Source: Sinomonas terrae (GTDB lineage: Bacteria; Actinomycetota; Actinomycetes; Actinomycetales; Micrococcaceae). From it: a stretch of DNA of 64,000 nucleotides. Position numbers and translations under genes: made by a program. The notes under the pieces were generated by a model. The model saw nothing but the letters and a program-made list of their open reading frames with translations. It made no database searches and was not told the origin of the DNA. Positions 33,455-41,752 of the stretch are shown here, piece after piece. Position 1 is the stretch's first letter. The number at the start of each line of letters is the position of its first letter. The stretch covers positions 310,001-374,000 of the forward strand of contig NZ_JAKZBV010000001.1 of the NCBI RefSeq assembly GCF_022539255.1, in the 5' to 3' direction.

Positions 33455-34654
33455 GTGACCACGATGACCGAGCGCAAGACCCACAAGACCCAGGTGGCGA
33501 TCATGGGGGCGGGGCCGGCCGGCCTCATGCTCTCGCACCTGCTGTCCCGCGCAGGGATCGACAGCACGGTGGTGGAGGTCCGGAGCCGCGACGCGATCTC
33601 GCGGACGGTCCGCGCGGGCATCCTCGAGGCGGGGTCGGTGGACCTCCTGGTCGGATCCGGTGTGGACAACGTGCTTCGCAACGGCCACGAGCACGAGGGC
33701 ACCGAGTTCCGTGTCAACGGCGAGGGGCACCGGATCGACTTCAAGGGGCTCACCGGCCAGTCCGTCTGGCTCTACCCGCAGAACGAGGTGTTCGACGACC
33801 TCTCGGCTCGGCGCGAGGCCGACGGTGGCGATGTGCGGTACTCGTGCTCGGAGACGCAGGTCAGCGACCTCCTCGGGCGGCCGAAGATGCAGTTCAAGGA
33901 CGCCGAGGGCCAAGAGTGGGAAATCGAGGCCGAGATGCTCGTCGGCGCGGACGGCTCGCGCTCGCATTGCCGCGTCCACATCCCCGAGGCTGAGCGCACC
34001 TGGTATTTCAACGAGTACCCCTTCGCCTGGTTCGGCATCCTCACGGAGGCACCCCGGAGCGCTCCCGAGCTGATCTATGCGAACTCGTCGCACGGCTTCG
34101 CCCTCATCAGCCAGCGCACCGACACGATGCAGCGCATGTACTTCCAGTGCGATCCGAAGACCAACCCGACCGACTGGACCGAGGAGCAGATCTGGGAGCA
34201 GCTGCGCCTGCGAGTCAACGGCAACGGCTTCGAGCTCAAGGAGGGGCCGGTCATCGACAAGGTCGTGCTGCCGTTCCGCTCCTTCGTGCACACTCCGATG
34301 CGCCACGGAAACCTCTTCCTCGCGGGCGACGCGGCCCATACCGTCCCGCCGACCGGTGCGAAGGGCCTCAACCTCGCGCTCCACGACGTCCGCCTGCTGT
34401 TCGAAAGCTTTGACTCGTACTTCAAGAGCGGTTCGACGGCGCTCATCGACACCTACTCGGACCGTGCCCTGGATCGGGTGTGGAAGGCGCAGTACTTCTC
34501 CTACTGGATGACCACGCTCCTGCACACCGTCCCGACCGAGGAGAACCACGGCTTCTTCCGCTCGCGTCAGCTCGGCGAACTCCGCTCGCTGCTCGAGTCG
34601 GAGCATGGGCGTGCCTACATCGCCGAGTGCTACACGGGGTGGCAGGGCAAGTAG
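33455..34654 (+). CDS. pobA: 4-hydroxybenzoate 3-monooxygenase
   Basis: This 399-residue flavoprotein has the FAD fold QVAIMGAGPAGLMLSHLL, the DG motif LVGADGSRSHCR and the GD motif LFLAGDAAHTVPPTGAKGLNLA. Its length (about 394 for known PobA) and the QNEVFDDL segment match p-hydroxybenzoate hydroxylase. It converts 4-hydroxybenzoate to protocatechuate with NAD(P)H and O2, feeding the pca operon. The GTG at 33455 is used; an ATG at 33464 is possible, and GGAAGGAA lies about 12 bases before the GTG. It is regulated by the palindrome upstream and probably by the adjacent IclR protein. Confidence 0.93.
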   Translation: MTTMTERKTHKTQVAIMGAGPAGLMLSHLLSRAGIDSTVVEVRSRDAISRTVRAGILEAGSVDLLVGSGVDNVLRNGHEHEGTEFRVNGEGHRIDFKGLTGQSVWLYPQNEVFDDLSARREADGGDVRYSCSETQVSDLLGRPKMQFKDAEGQEWEIEAEMLVGADGSRSHCRVHIPEAERTWYFNEYPFAWFGILTEAPRSAPELIYANSSHGFALISQRTDTMQRMYFQCDPKTNPTDWTEEQIWEQLRLRVNGNGFELKEGPVIDKVVLPFRSFVHTPMRHGNLFLAGDAAHTVPPTGAKGLNLALHDVRLLFESFDSYFKSGSTALIDTYSDRALDRVWKAQYFSYWMTTLLHTVPTEENHGFFRSRQLGELRSLLESEHGRAYIAECYTGWQGK

Positions 34655-34691
34655 CCCCCCGTCTCCCGTTGCGTCGTCACCTTCGCAGGGT

Positions 34692-34831
34692 GAGCGGACG
34701 ACGGCGGCCGGGATCCCGCCGTCGCCCGCTCGCCGCTCGCTGTTTCCGACCTTGATTGAAATGCGCGCCCCGGAGTGTCGCGAGGGACACGCCGTTCCCG
34801 CCCGGACCTGGCGGGCAATCAAGGTCGGAAA
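34692..34831. repeat. Composite hairpin element (families C and A)
   Basis: A first hairpin pairs ACGACGGCGG with CCCGCCGTCG (34692-34731, family C). A second has exact 16-base arms, TTTCCGACCTTGATTG (34743-34758) and its complement (34816-34831), around an inner hairpin GTGTCGCGAGGGACAC (34775-34790). The second is the best preserved copy of family A. The stretch fills the gap between pobA and the AhpD-like gene. Confidence 0.75.
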
Positions 34832-34881
34832 CCGGGCGGCGCCGCAGCAGAGGCCCCGGATTCGGGTGAAAGGATGCGTCT

Positions 34882-35352
34882 ATGGCAGACGCACCTGGCA
34901 CCCGCACGTCCTTCTACCTCGACAAGGCCGACCCGGCGTCGTGGAAGGCGCTCAACTCGCTCGCCGCCGCCGTGCGGGATACGACGAGGGCGGCAGGCTT
35001 GGGGCGCGACGTCGTCGAGCTCGCGAACGTCCGGATCTCCCAGCTCAATGGATGCGCCTACTGTCTGGATCTCCACGTGCGCCTCGCGGAAGAAGCCGGC
35101 GTCGCGGCCGTGAAGCTGCGCGTCCTGCCGGCCTGGAAGGAGACCTCGATCTTCACCGAGACCGAGGAGGCCGCGCTGACGATCGCCGAGGCGGTCACGC
35201 TCCTGCCCGACGAGGACGAGCGGGTGGCCGCGCTCGATTCGGCGCGATTCGTGCTCGGGGACCAAGCCTATTCGGCCCTGTGCTGGGCTGCGGCGACGAT
35301 GAATTCGTTCAATCGAGTCTCGATCGTGAGCCGTCATCGGGTCAGATCCTGA
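34882..35352 (+). CDS. AhpD/carboxymuconolactone decarboxylase-family protein
   Basis: This 156-residue protein has the CxxC motif of AhpD-like peroxidases in NGCAYCLDLHVRLAEEAG, with the downstream EAALTIAEAVTLL helix. Such proteins are small cytoplasmic disulfide reductases or peroxidases. The name carboxymuconolactone decarboxylase is a fold label; the true decarboxylase of the pca pathway lies in pcaL. The gene stands alone with its own terminator. The ATG at 34882 starts the conserved region at once. Confidence 0.83.
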   Translation: MADAPGTRTSFYLDKADPASWKALNSLAAAVRDTTRAAGLGRDVVELANVRISQLNGCAYCLDLHVRLAEEAGVAAVKLRVLPAWKETSIFTETEEAALTIAEAVTLLPDEDERVAALDSARFVLGDQAYSALCWAAATMNSFNRVSIVSRHRVRS

Positions 35353-35367
35353 CCCAGCCGAGCCCGG

Positions 35368-35400
35368 AAGGCCCTGCACGCAATGAGCGTGCGGGGCCTT
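35368..35400 (+). terminator. Rho-independent terminator
   Basis: AAGGCCCTGCACGC (35368-35381) pairs with GCGTGCGGGGCCTT (35387-35400) with one mismatch and a five-base loop, followed by TCTC. It lies 16 bases after the AhpD-like gene and precedes the PadR promoter. Confidence 0.8.
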
Positions 35401-35435
35401 TCTCATATTCGTAGGCCTTGTTCTTCGACAGTCAC

Positions 35436-35445
35436 CGATATATCG
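35436..35445. promoter_or_regulatory. Short perfect dyad in the PadR promoter region
   Basis: CGATATATCG, in an AT-rich patch 54 bases before the PadR start, is a perfect dyad and a fair candidate for autoregulation by the PadR protein. The -10 region may overlap it. Confidence 0.4.
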
Positions 35446-35498
35446 TTAAGCACCGGATCACATCCGACCCGAATTCCGTTAACGCTCAGGAGGACACC

Positions 35499-36092
35499 AT
35501 GCGCGGACATCCAGAACACCACCATCACGAAGGGCGCGGCTTCGGCCCCGGCGGCCCGGGCGGCTTCGGTCCCGGCTTCGGCGGCCCGGGGTTCGGCCCC
35601 GGCTTCGGGCGCGGACACGGCTTCCCACCCGGTTTCGGCCCCCGGGGAGGCCGCCGCGCGAGCCGCGGCGACGTGCGGGCGATGATCCTCTCGCTCCTCA
35701 CCGAACAGCCCCTCACCGGCTACGGCATCATCCAGGCCGCGAGCGAGCGCACCAACGGCATGTGGCGCCCCAGCCCCGGCTCCGTCTACCCAACGCTCCA
35801 GCAGCTCGTCGACGAGGACCTCGTCGAGCAGGCGGGCGAGGGAAAGCGGACGGAGTACACGCTGACCGAGGCGGGCCGGGAGTACGTCGCCGGCCACGCC
35901 GAAGAGCTCCGCAAGGCCTGGGAAGCCGCTCCGGGGCGGAGCGAGGAAACCGATGCCTTCATGGAGAGCGCCATGAAGTTCATGGGCGTGCTCCACCAGT
36001 TCAAAGTCGCCTCGACCGACGAGCAGCGCGCGAAGGCGGCGGCCGCCATCGACGAGGCGCGCAAGGCGCTCTACCTCATCCTCGCCGAATAG
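35499..36092 (+). CDS. PadR-family regulator with Gly/Phe-rich N-terminus
   Basis: This 197-residue regulator has a disordered N-terminal 50 residues of GFGPG-type repeats after a His cluster (HPEHHHHEGRG), then a PadR winged helix (DVRAMILSLLTEQPLTGYGIIQ, SPGSVYPTLQQLVDEDLVEQ) and a C-terminal dimerisation helix. The His-rich part may bind a metal, an inference only. AGGAGG lies five bases before the ATG. It precedes the ABC exporter gene by 25 bases, and PadR proteins commonly repress their adjacent exporter. Confidence 0.87.
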   Translation: MRGHPEHHHHEGRGFGPGGPGGFGPGFGGPGFGPGFGRGHGFPPGFGPRGGRRASRGDVRAMILSLLTEQPLTGYGIIQAASERTNGMWRPSPGSVYPTLQQLVDEDLVEQAGEGKRTEYTLTEAGREYVAGHAEELRKAWEAAPGRSEETDAFMESAMKFMGVLHQFKVASTDEQRAKAAAAIDEARKALYLILAE

Positions 36093-36117
36093 GGCGATCG
36101 ACTAGCCTAGGAGGCCT

Positions 36118-38013
36118 ATGTCCCACAACGTCCCGGGGCGACCACCCGCCGTCGTCCGCGGGGGCCGCATCTCGAGCGGTGACGCGGCCCTTCAACGGAA
36201 GCTCAACGCGGAGGCGCCGCGCATTCCGCACCTCTTCCGCCGGATCTCGGAGCTGTTCGCCCCGCACAAGTATTCGCTCCTCCTCACCGTTGTCCTGGTC
36301 CTGGTGGGGGCGGCGCTCTCCGTCGTCCCGCCGCTGCTCACCCAGAGGACGTTCGACGACGGGCTGTTCCCGCCCGGCGGCCACCCGAACCTTCCGCGGT
36401 TGGCGCAGCTTGTGGGGCTCATGATCGGCGTCTACGTCGTTTCCGCGCTGCTCGGGGTTTGGCAGACGTACGTGACGTCGACTGTGGGCAACGCCGTGAT
36501 GGGCTCGCTGCGCGTGAAGCTGTTCAGCCACCTGCAGTCGATGGAGCTGAGCTTCTTCACGCACACGAAGACGGGCGTCATCCAGTCGCGACTTCAGAAC
36601 GACGTCGGCGGCGTCGCCAATGTCCTGGCCAACACGGTCTCGGGCGTGGTCGGCAACGTCGTCACGGTCGTCGCGGCGTTTGTCGCGATGCTCGCGCTCA
36701 ATCCGCAGTTGACCCTCATCGCCGTCCTGCTCATGCCGCTCCTGGTCGTGGCCCAGCGGCGGGTCGGCCAGGTGCGTGCCCGGATCGCGACGAAGACCCA
36801 GGAATCGCTCTCCGACATGACGGCGATCACCCAGGAATCGCTGAGCGTCTCCGGCATCCTCCTCTCGAAGAGCTTCAACCGTCAGCGGGACGAGATCGGG
36901 AAGTACTCCGCGGAGAACCGCAACCTCGTGGGCCTTCAGATCAAGCAGGCTATGAGCGGCCAGTACTTCTTCGCGCTCGTGAGCATCTTCCTCTCCTCGA
37001 TCCCGGCGATTGTGTACCTCGTCGCCGGGTGGCTCCTTTCGGGAGGCTCAGTCAACATCACTGCGGGCACGATTGTCGCGTTCACGACCGTCCAGGCCCG
37101 GCTGCTGTTCCCGCTCATCGCGATCATGCGGGTGGCGCTCGATTTGCAGACGTCCGGCGCGTTGTTCGCCCGCATCTTCGAATACCTCGACCTGCGCCCC
37201 GCGATCGTCGATGCACCGGACGCCGCTCCGCTCCCGGCGGACACGCCGCGCCTCGGGGAGGTCGAGTTCGATCGGGTGTCCTTTCGCTACCCGGACGCTC
37301 GCGGCGAGGAGCGCGCCACGCTCGACGACGTCTCGTTCTCCATCCAGCCCGGCCAGTTCGCCGCGTTCGTGGGGCCGAGCGGCGCGGGCAAGACGACCGT
37401 CTCCTACCTCATCCCGCGCTTCTACGAGGCGAGCGCCGGGTCCGTCCGGTTTGCGGGGCGGGATGTGCGGGAGATCGACAGGGAGTCGCTCGTGAGTCAC
37501 ATCGGGATCGTGAGCCAGGAGACGTACCTCTTCCACGCCACGATTGCCGAGAACCTGCGGTACGCGAAGGTCGACGCAACCCAGGAGGAACTCGAGGCAG
37601 CCGCCCGGGCGGCCAACATCCACGAGACGATTGTGACCTTCCCGGACGGTTACGACACCGTTGTCGGCGAGCGGGGGTACCGGCTCTCGGGCGGCGAGAA
37701 GCAGCGCATCGCGATCGCCCGCGTGCTGCTCAAGGACCCCGAGGTCCTCGTCCTCGACGAGGCGACGAGCGCCCTCGACACCATCTCCGAGCGCATCGTC
37801 CAACAGGCCCTCGACACCGCCGCGCACGGCCGCACCACCATCGCGATCGCCCACCGACTCTCGACTATCGTCGGCGCGGACGTCATCTATGTCGTGGAGC
37901 GGGGGCGGATCGTCGAGCACGGATCACACGCCGAGCTCCTCATTGCAGGCGGCGCCTACGCGAGGCTCTACGCGGAGCAGGCGGCGGAACCGTCGGCGAC
38001 GGGACAGCTCTAA
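36118..38013 (+). CDS. ABC exporter, fused membrane and ATPase domains
   Basis: This 631-residue half-transporter has six helices (about 50-345) then an ATPase domain with Walker A GPSGAGKTT, signature LSGGEKQRIAIARVLL, Walker B VLVLDEATSALD and switch histidine in AIAHRLS. It would work as a homodimer in the inner membrane, exporting a drug or lipid. It is cotranscribed with the PadR regulator, which suggests drug-inducible expression. The N-terminal PAVVRGG stretch contains a family C word. Confidence 0.9.
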   Translation: MSHNVPGRPPAVVRGGRISSGDAALQRKLNAEAPRIPHLFRRISELFAPHKYSLLLTVVLVLVGAALSVVPPLLTQRTFDDGLFPPGGHPNLPRLAQLVGLMIGVYVVSALLGVWQTYVTSTVGNAVMGSLRVKLFSHLQSMELSFFTHTKTGVIQSRLQNDVGGVANVLANTVSGVVGNVVTVVAAFVAMLALNPQLTLIAVLLMPLLVVAQRRVGQVRARIATKTQESLSDMTAITQESLSVSGILLSKSFNRQRDEIGKYSAENRNLVGLQIKQAMSGQYFFALVSIFLSSIPAIVYLVAGWLLSGGSVNITAGTIVAFTTVQARLLFPLIAIMRVALDLQTSGALFARIFEYLDLRPAIVDAPDAAPLPADTPRLGEVEFDRVSFRYPDARGEERATLDDVSFSIQPGQFAAFVGPSGAGKTTVSYLIPRFYEASAGSVRFAGRDVREIDRESLVSHIGIVSQETYLFHATIAENLRYAKVDATQEELEAAARAANIHETIVTFPDGYDTVVGERGYRLSGGEKQRIAIARVLLKDPEVLVLDEATSALDTISERIVQQALDTAAHGRTTIAIAHRLSTIVGADVIYVVERGRIVEHGSHAELLIAGGAYARLYAEQAAEPSATGQL

Positions 38014-38042
38014 CCCAGCTCTAACCCCCCACCCCCGTATTG

Positions 38043-38332
38043 CCGTCTCGGGTACAGATATTCCCCTCCCTGGTCGTCTCGGGTACAGATAATCCCCTCC
38101 TTGGCCGTCTCGGGTACGGATAATCCTCTCCTAACGCGCGCACGACGGCGGGTTCGCCGCATGCGAGGCCCGGGCACCCGGCGTCGTGCGTCAGGAGAGC
38201 CGGGGGCCCCGGCGGATCTGTACCCGAAACGATGGAACCTGCGCGGATCTGTACCCGAAACGACGAATCGTGCGCGGATCTGTACCCGAAACGACGAATG
38301 GTGCGCAGATCTGTACCCGAAACAGGCAGTGG
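38043..38332. repeat. Inverted 31-bp-period repeat arrays (3 + 4 units)
   Basis: TCGGGTA occurs at 38048, 38079 and 38110 on the plus strand. Its complement TACCCGA occurs at 38221, 38252, 38283 and 38314. All spacings are exactly 31 bases. Left units read GTCTCGGGTACAGATAAT with CCCCTCC after; right units read GGATCTGTACCCGAAACGA. A hairpin of CGCACGACGGCGGG type (38139-38190) lies between the two sets. The whole occupies the gap between the ABC exporter and rlmN. Confidence 0.85.
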
Positions 38333-38403
38333 GCGGGGCAGGAGAGCGGAATCATAGTCGCCCGATTGGGAATCACGAAAACCGGCGTGGGATGATGGAC
38401 GGG

Positions 38404-39624
38404 ATGACTTCCCCCACTCGTACCCCGAACACCCCCGTGACCTCCGACGCCGGCGAGCGCCCTCAGGTGCGCCCCGCGGCCGAGGGCTGGGAGCAGCAGC
38501 GCACGGCGGAGGGCCGGCCGCTGCTTCAGTTCGCGTCCCCGCGGGTGAAGCAGCCGCCACAGCACCTCGCGGACCTCACCCTCGCGGAGCGTCAGGCGAA
38601 GCTCAAGAAGCTCGGACTCCCGGCATTCCGGGCGAAGCAGTTGAGCACGCATTACTTCCAGCACTGGACCACGGACCCGGAGCGCATGAGCGACCTGCCG
38701 AAGGCCGGCCGCGAGGAGCTCGTAGAGGCGATGTTCCCGCCGCTCCTCACCGAGGTCCGCCGCCTCCGCACCGACGACGGCAACACCATCAAGTTCCTCT
38801 GGCGCCTCTTCGACGGCGCGCTGGTCGAGTCCGTCCTCATGCGCTACCCGGGCCGGATCACGCTGTGCGTGTCCTCCCAAGCGGGCTGCGGCATGAACTG
38901 CCCGTTCTGCGCGACGGGACAGGCGGGGCTCACGCGCAACATGTCCACGGCTGAGATCGTGGACCAGGTCGTCGCGGCGAATCGGGTCATCGCGGCGGGG
39001 GAGCTAGGCGTCACCGAGCACCCTGATGAAAGGGTCACCAACATCGTCTTCATGGGCATGGGCGAGCCGCTGGCGAACTACAAGCGCGTCATGGCCGCCC
39101 TGCACCGCTTCGTCGACGCTTCGCCCGAGGGCCTCGGCATGTCGGCGCGCAACATCACGGTCTCGACCGTCGGCCTCGTCCCCGCGATCCGCAAGCTCGC
39201 CGAGGAAGATCTGCCCGTCACGTTCGCGCTGTCCCTCCACGCGCCCGACGACGAGCTCCGCGACGAGCTCATCCCGGTGAACAACCGCTGGAAGGTCGAT
39301 GAGGCGATCGACGCCGCCTACGACTACTTCCGCCAAACGGGTCGGCGAGTGAGCATCGAATACGCGCTCATCAAGGACATGAACGACCACGCGTGGCGCG
39401 CCGCCCTCCTCGCGAAGAAGCTCAACAAGCGCGGCCGCGGCTGGGTCCACGTCAACCCGATCCCGCTCAACCCGACCCCCGGATCCATCTGGACGTCGTC
39501 CGAACCCGAGGTTCAGGACGAGTTCGTCGAGACGCTCCGCGCCGCCGGCATTCCCACGACGCTGCGCGACACGCGCGGCAAGGAGATCGACGGGGCCTGC
39601 GGGCAGCTTGCCGCCGTCGAATGA
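38404..39624 (+). CDS. rlmN: 23S rRNA / tRNA adenine C2-methyltransferase
   Basis: This 406-residue radical SAM enzyme has the cluster motif CGMNCPFC in QAGCGMNCPFCATGQAG, then NIVFMGMGEPLANY and ALSLHAPDDELRD, and near the C-terminus a cysteine in DGACGQL that fits the methyl-carrying cysteine of the family. RlmN methylates A2503 of 23S rRNA and A37 of some tRNAs. The N-terminus is longer than usual by about 40 polar residues. The ATG at 38404 is chosen; ATGs at 38392 and 38395 are possible. Its stop overlaps the start of the FUSC gene. Confidence 0.93.
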   Translation: MTSPTRTPNTPVTSDAGERPQVRPAAEGWEQQRTAEGRPLLQFASPRVKQPPQHLADLTLAERQAKLKKLGLPAFRAKQLSTHYFQHWTTDPERMSDLPKAGREELVEAMFPPLLTEVRRLRTDDGNTIKFLWRLFDGALVESVLMRYPGRITLCVSSQAGCGMNCPFCATGQAGLTRNMSTAEIVDQVVAANRVIAAGELGVTEHPDERVTNIVFMGMGEPLANYKRVMAALHRFVDASPEGLGMSARNITVSTVGLVPAIRKLAEEDLPVTFALSLHAPDDELRDELIPVNNRWKVDEAIDAAYDYFRQTGRRVSIEYALIKDMNDHAWRAALLAKKLNKRGRGWVHVNPIPLNPTPGSIWTSSEPEVQDEFVETLRAAGIPTTLRDTRGKEIDGACGQLAAVE

Positions 39625-40802
39625 GGGGCGCAAAGACTCCGGACACCTCAGGAAGCGCGGGAAAGCCCGCGGAGGCGGACGACGGCGGAGCTCGCCAGCG
39701 CGCGCCGCTCGCCGTCGTCGGCCGCTTCCTGCATGAGGTGCTGTTCAGCATCGGCCCGGGGAAGAACGACCATCACGCGGCGCTCCGCGCGGCGGCGGGG
39801 CTGTTCATTCCGCTGCTGACCCTCACGCTCACCAACCGGCTCGACCTCGCGATCTTCGCGAACTTCGCCGCGTTCACGGGGATCTACGGCCGCAATGAAC
39901 CGCATCGCGTCCGTCTCGTGGCCCAAACGCGGGCAGGGCTGCTCATGATCGGCGTCATCCTCGCCGCGACGCTGTCAGCCCGGCTCAGTCCGGGTGGGGC
40001 GCTGGGTCCTTGGGGGATCGTCGCTGGAACGACGATCGTGGCCTGGGGGTGCAGCGTCGTCGTCGGCTATTGGCGGCTCCGACCTGCCGGCTCGCTGTTC
40101 CACATCTTCGCGTTCGCCGCGATTGCCTCGCTTCCGCATCAGCCGCCGCTTGCCGACGCGACACTCACTGTCGTCGCGACGTTCCTTCTGTGCCTTGCGA
40201 TCGGCGTCGTTTCGCGCGTGCACCCTGGGCACCGGACGCCCTTGGCGTGGAAGGGGCTGCGGGCGGCCTGGCGAGTACGTCTCGGAGCCACGGAACGGCG
40301 GGTGCTGTGGCTCGAGTCCATCGGGTATTTCGTGGCGTCGGCCGCTGCGGGCTCCGCGGCCACGGCTGTGGGCCAGGCGCTCGGCTTCGGGCACAACTAT
40401 TGGGCGATCGTTGCCGCCGTCGTGCCGCTCGTGGGCCACTCGACCCGCCACCGCGTGAACCGCGGGCTCCAGCGCGTGCTGGGAACCGTCGTCGGCCTCG
40501 CGCTCCTCGCCGGGATCGCGGCGCTGCGACCGGAGCCTTGGGTCATGGTGGTGCTCATCGGCCTGTGCCAGTTCGTGGTGGAGATGCTCATCGCGCGGCA
40601 GTACTTCCTCGCGCAGGTGTTCGTGGCGCCGCTCGCGCTGCTCTCCACCCTCCTCGTCGCGCACACGAGCCCCGGCGCGCTGCTTCACGACCGGTTCATC
40701 GACACCGCAATCGGCTCCGCGGTCGGTGTGCTCGTGGTGCTCGCGCCGAGCGCGTACCGGCGTTGGGCGGCGCGCTGGGAGCCTGCTCGCGTTCGTTCCT
40801 GA
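39621..40802 (+). CDS. FUSC-family inner membrane protein
   Basis: This 393-residue protein has two blocks of hydrophobic helices, about 55-180 and 240-385. The second contains FGHNYWAIVAAVVPLVGHSTRHRVNRGLQRVLGTVVG, which matches the FUSC (fusaric acid resistance-like) domain. Such proteins are efflux or envelope components of unclear function. The ATG overlaps the rlmN stop codon (ATGA). Its N-terminal PAEADDGGARQR is encoded by a family C repeat word (GGCGGACGACGGCGG). Confidence 0.82.
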   Translation: MRGAKTPDTSGSAGKPAEADDGGARQRAPLAVVGRFLHEVLFSIGPGKNDHHAALRAAAGLFIPLLTLTLTNRLDLAIFANFAAFTGIYGRNEPHRVRLVAQTRAGLLMIGVILAATLSARLSPGGALGPWGIVAGTTIVAWGCSVVVGYWRLRPAGSLFHIFAFAAIASLPHQPPLADATLTVVATFLLCLAIGVVSRVHPGHRTPLAWKGLRAAWRVRLGATERRVLWLESIGYFVASAAAGSAATAVGQALGFGHNYWAIVAAVVPLVGHSTRHRVNRGLQRVLGTVVGLALLAGIAALRPEPWVMVVLIGLCQFVVEMLIARQYFLAQVFVAPLALLSTLLVAHTSPGALLHDRFIDTAIGSAVGVLVVLAPSAYRRWAARWEPARVRS

Positions 40803-40884
40803 CCTTCATTCGCCGGCCCGTTGGCCCCCAAATCGGCGTGTCGCGAGGGACGCGCCGATTGGGTGTCTGAAAGACGGTCGGAAT
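40796..40884. repeat. Dispersed palindromic element (family A)
   Basis: AATCGGCG (40831-40838) and CGCCGATT (40853-40860) flank TGTCGCGAGGGACG, with GACCTTCATT to the left and GGTCGGAATC to the right. It overlaps the end of the FUSC gene and lies between it and the convergent acetyltransferase gene, where it may terminate transcription. Confidence 0.65.
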
Positions 40885-40915
40885 CGGACGGCGAACCGCC
40901 GGGTGAGGCGCCCTC

Positions 40916-41419
40916 TCAGCTCGCGACGGCGTGGATCCGCACGGGGGACATGATCGGCTTCGCGTAGCAGGTGGACTCCTCGACCTCCTGATACGGCCCG
41001 AAGTTGGGGACCTTCCGGTAGCCTGCCGCCTCGTAGAACATCCTGCCGTCGGGCTGCGCGGAACCGGCCTCGGCCATGATGAGCGTGATGCCGGCCTCGT
41101 GGGCTTCCGCCTCGAGCGCAAGGAGGATGGAGCTCGCAACACCGGACCCCCGCGCATACGGGAGAACGTAGACCCGCTTGACCTCCGCCGTCGTCCGGTC
41201 GAACCAGCGCAGCCCGCCGCAGCCGAGGGGTTGGCCAGTGGCGCGCTCGTAGGCGATGAGGAACACGGCGATGTCGGCCGCCGTGGGAGGCGTGCCGGCT
41301 TCGTGCCCGGAGTGGCCGAACCGTGCGTCGAGCTCCGCCTGCTGCGCGGCGCGGAGGTCGCGCCCCACGGGGTTGAACCATGACGTTCTGCGGATTGTCA
41401 GCTTCGGATGGGTCTGCAT
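40916..41419 (-). CDS. GNAT-family N-acetyltransferase
   Basis: This 167-residue protein has the acetyl-CoA-binding motif A, VKRVYVLPYARGSGVASSILLALE, and the motif B MFYEAAGYRKV. The substrate is unknown; small molecules or amino groups are typical. The ATG at 41419 is preceded by AGGAGG-type sequence. It stands alone between two repeat elements. Confidence 0.83.
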   Translation of the reverse strand: MQTHPKLTIRRTSWFNPVGRDLRAAQQAELDARFGHSGHEAGTPPTAADIAVFLIAYERATGQPLGCGGLRWFDRTTAEVKRVYVLPYARGSGVASSILLALEAEAHEAGITLIMAEAGSAQPDGRMFYEAAGYRKVPNFGPYQEVEESTCYAKPIMSPVRIHAVAS

Positions 41420-41533
41420 GCCGCCTCCTGATTCGGGGGTATGCCTCTCAACGCTAGGCCCCTGCCGTTTCCGTGCCGTTACGCCCCTGTGAGTTCTGCG
41501 GAACGCTTTGCGGCGCGAGGGCTCCCTGCGGAG

Positions 41534-41714
41534 GCGGACGACGGCGGGCGCCCACCCGCCGTCGTCCGCTGACTCAGCCCCCGGCGCCGTCCGCCGGCAC
41601 CGTCCGCTGGGGCCGTCCGCCGTTCGTGACCTTCATTCGGACGGACTCATCGGCGCGTCGGTGGCGACACGCCGATGAGGCCCGGAATTCGCGGCCAAAG
41701 ATGGTCGGAATCGG
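41534..41714. repeat. Composite hairpin element (families C and A)
   Basis: GCGGACGACGGCGGG (41534-41548) and its exact complement (41555-41569) form a 15-bp hairpin, family C. A family A copy follows (41623-41714) with inner arms CATCGGCG and CGCCGATG, left flank TGACCTTCATTCGG and right flank GGTCGGAATC. It is the main content of the 333-base gap between the acetyltransferase and aminotransferase genes. Confidence 0.7.
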
Positions 41715-41752
41715 GAAGCAAGCACAGCCGCGGAAGGCCGCGGATCGGCGAG

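Noticed and set aside
34882..35352. This gene as the pca-pathway decarboxylase PcaC
   Set aside because: It has the CxxC of AhpD-type peroxidases, and the true decarboxylase domain is fused in pcaL.
38043..38332. CRISPR-like array
   Set aside because: Units are 31 bases in total, the non-core part is partly conserved rather than unique, orientation inverts within the locus and there are no cas genes.
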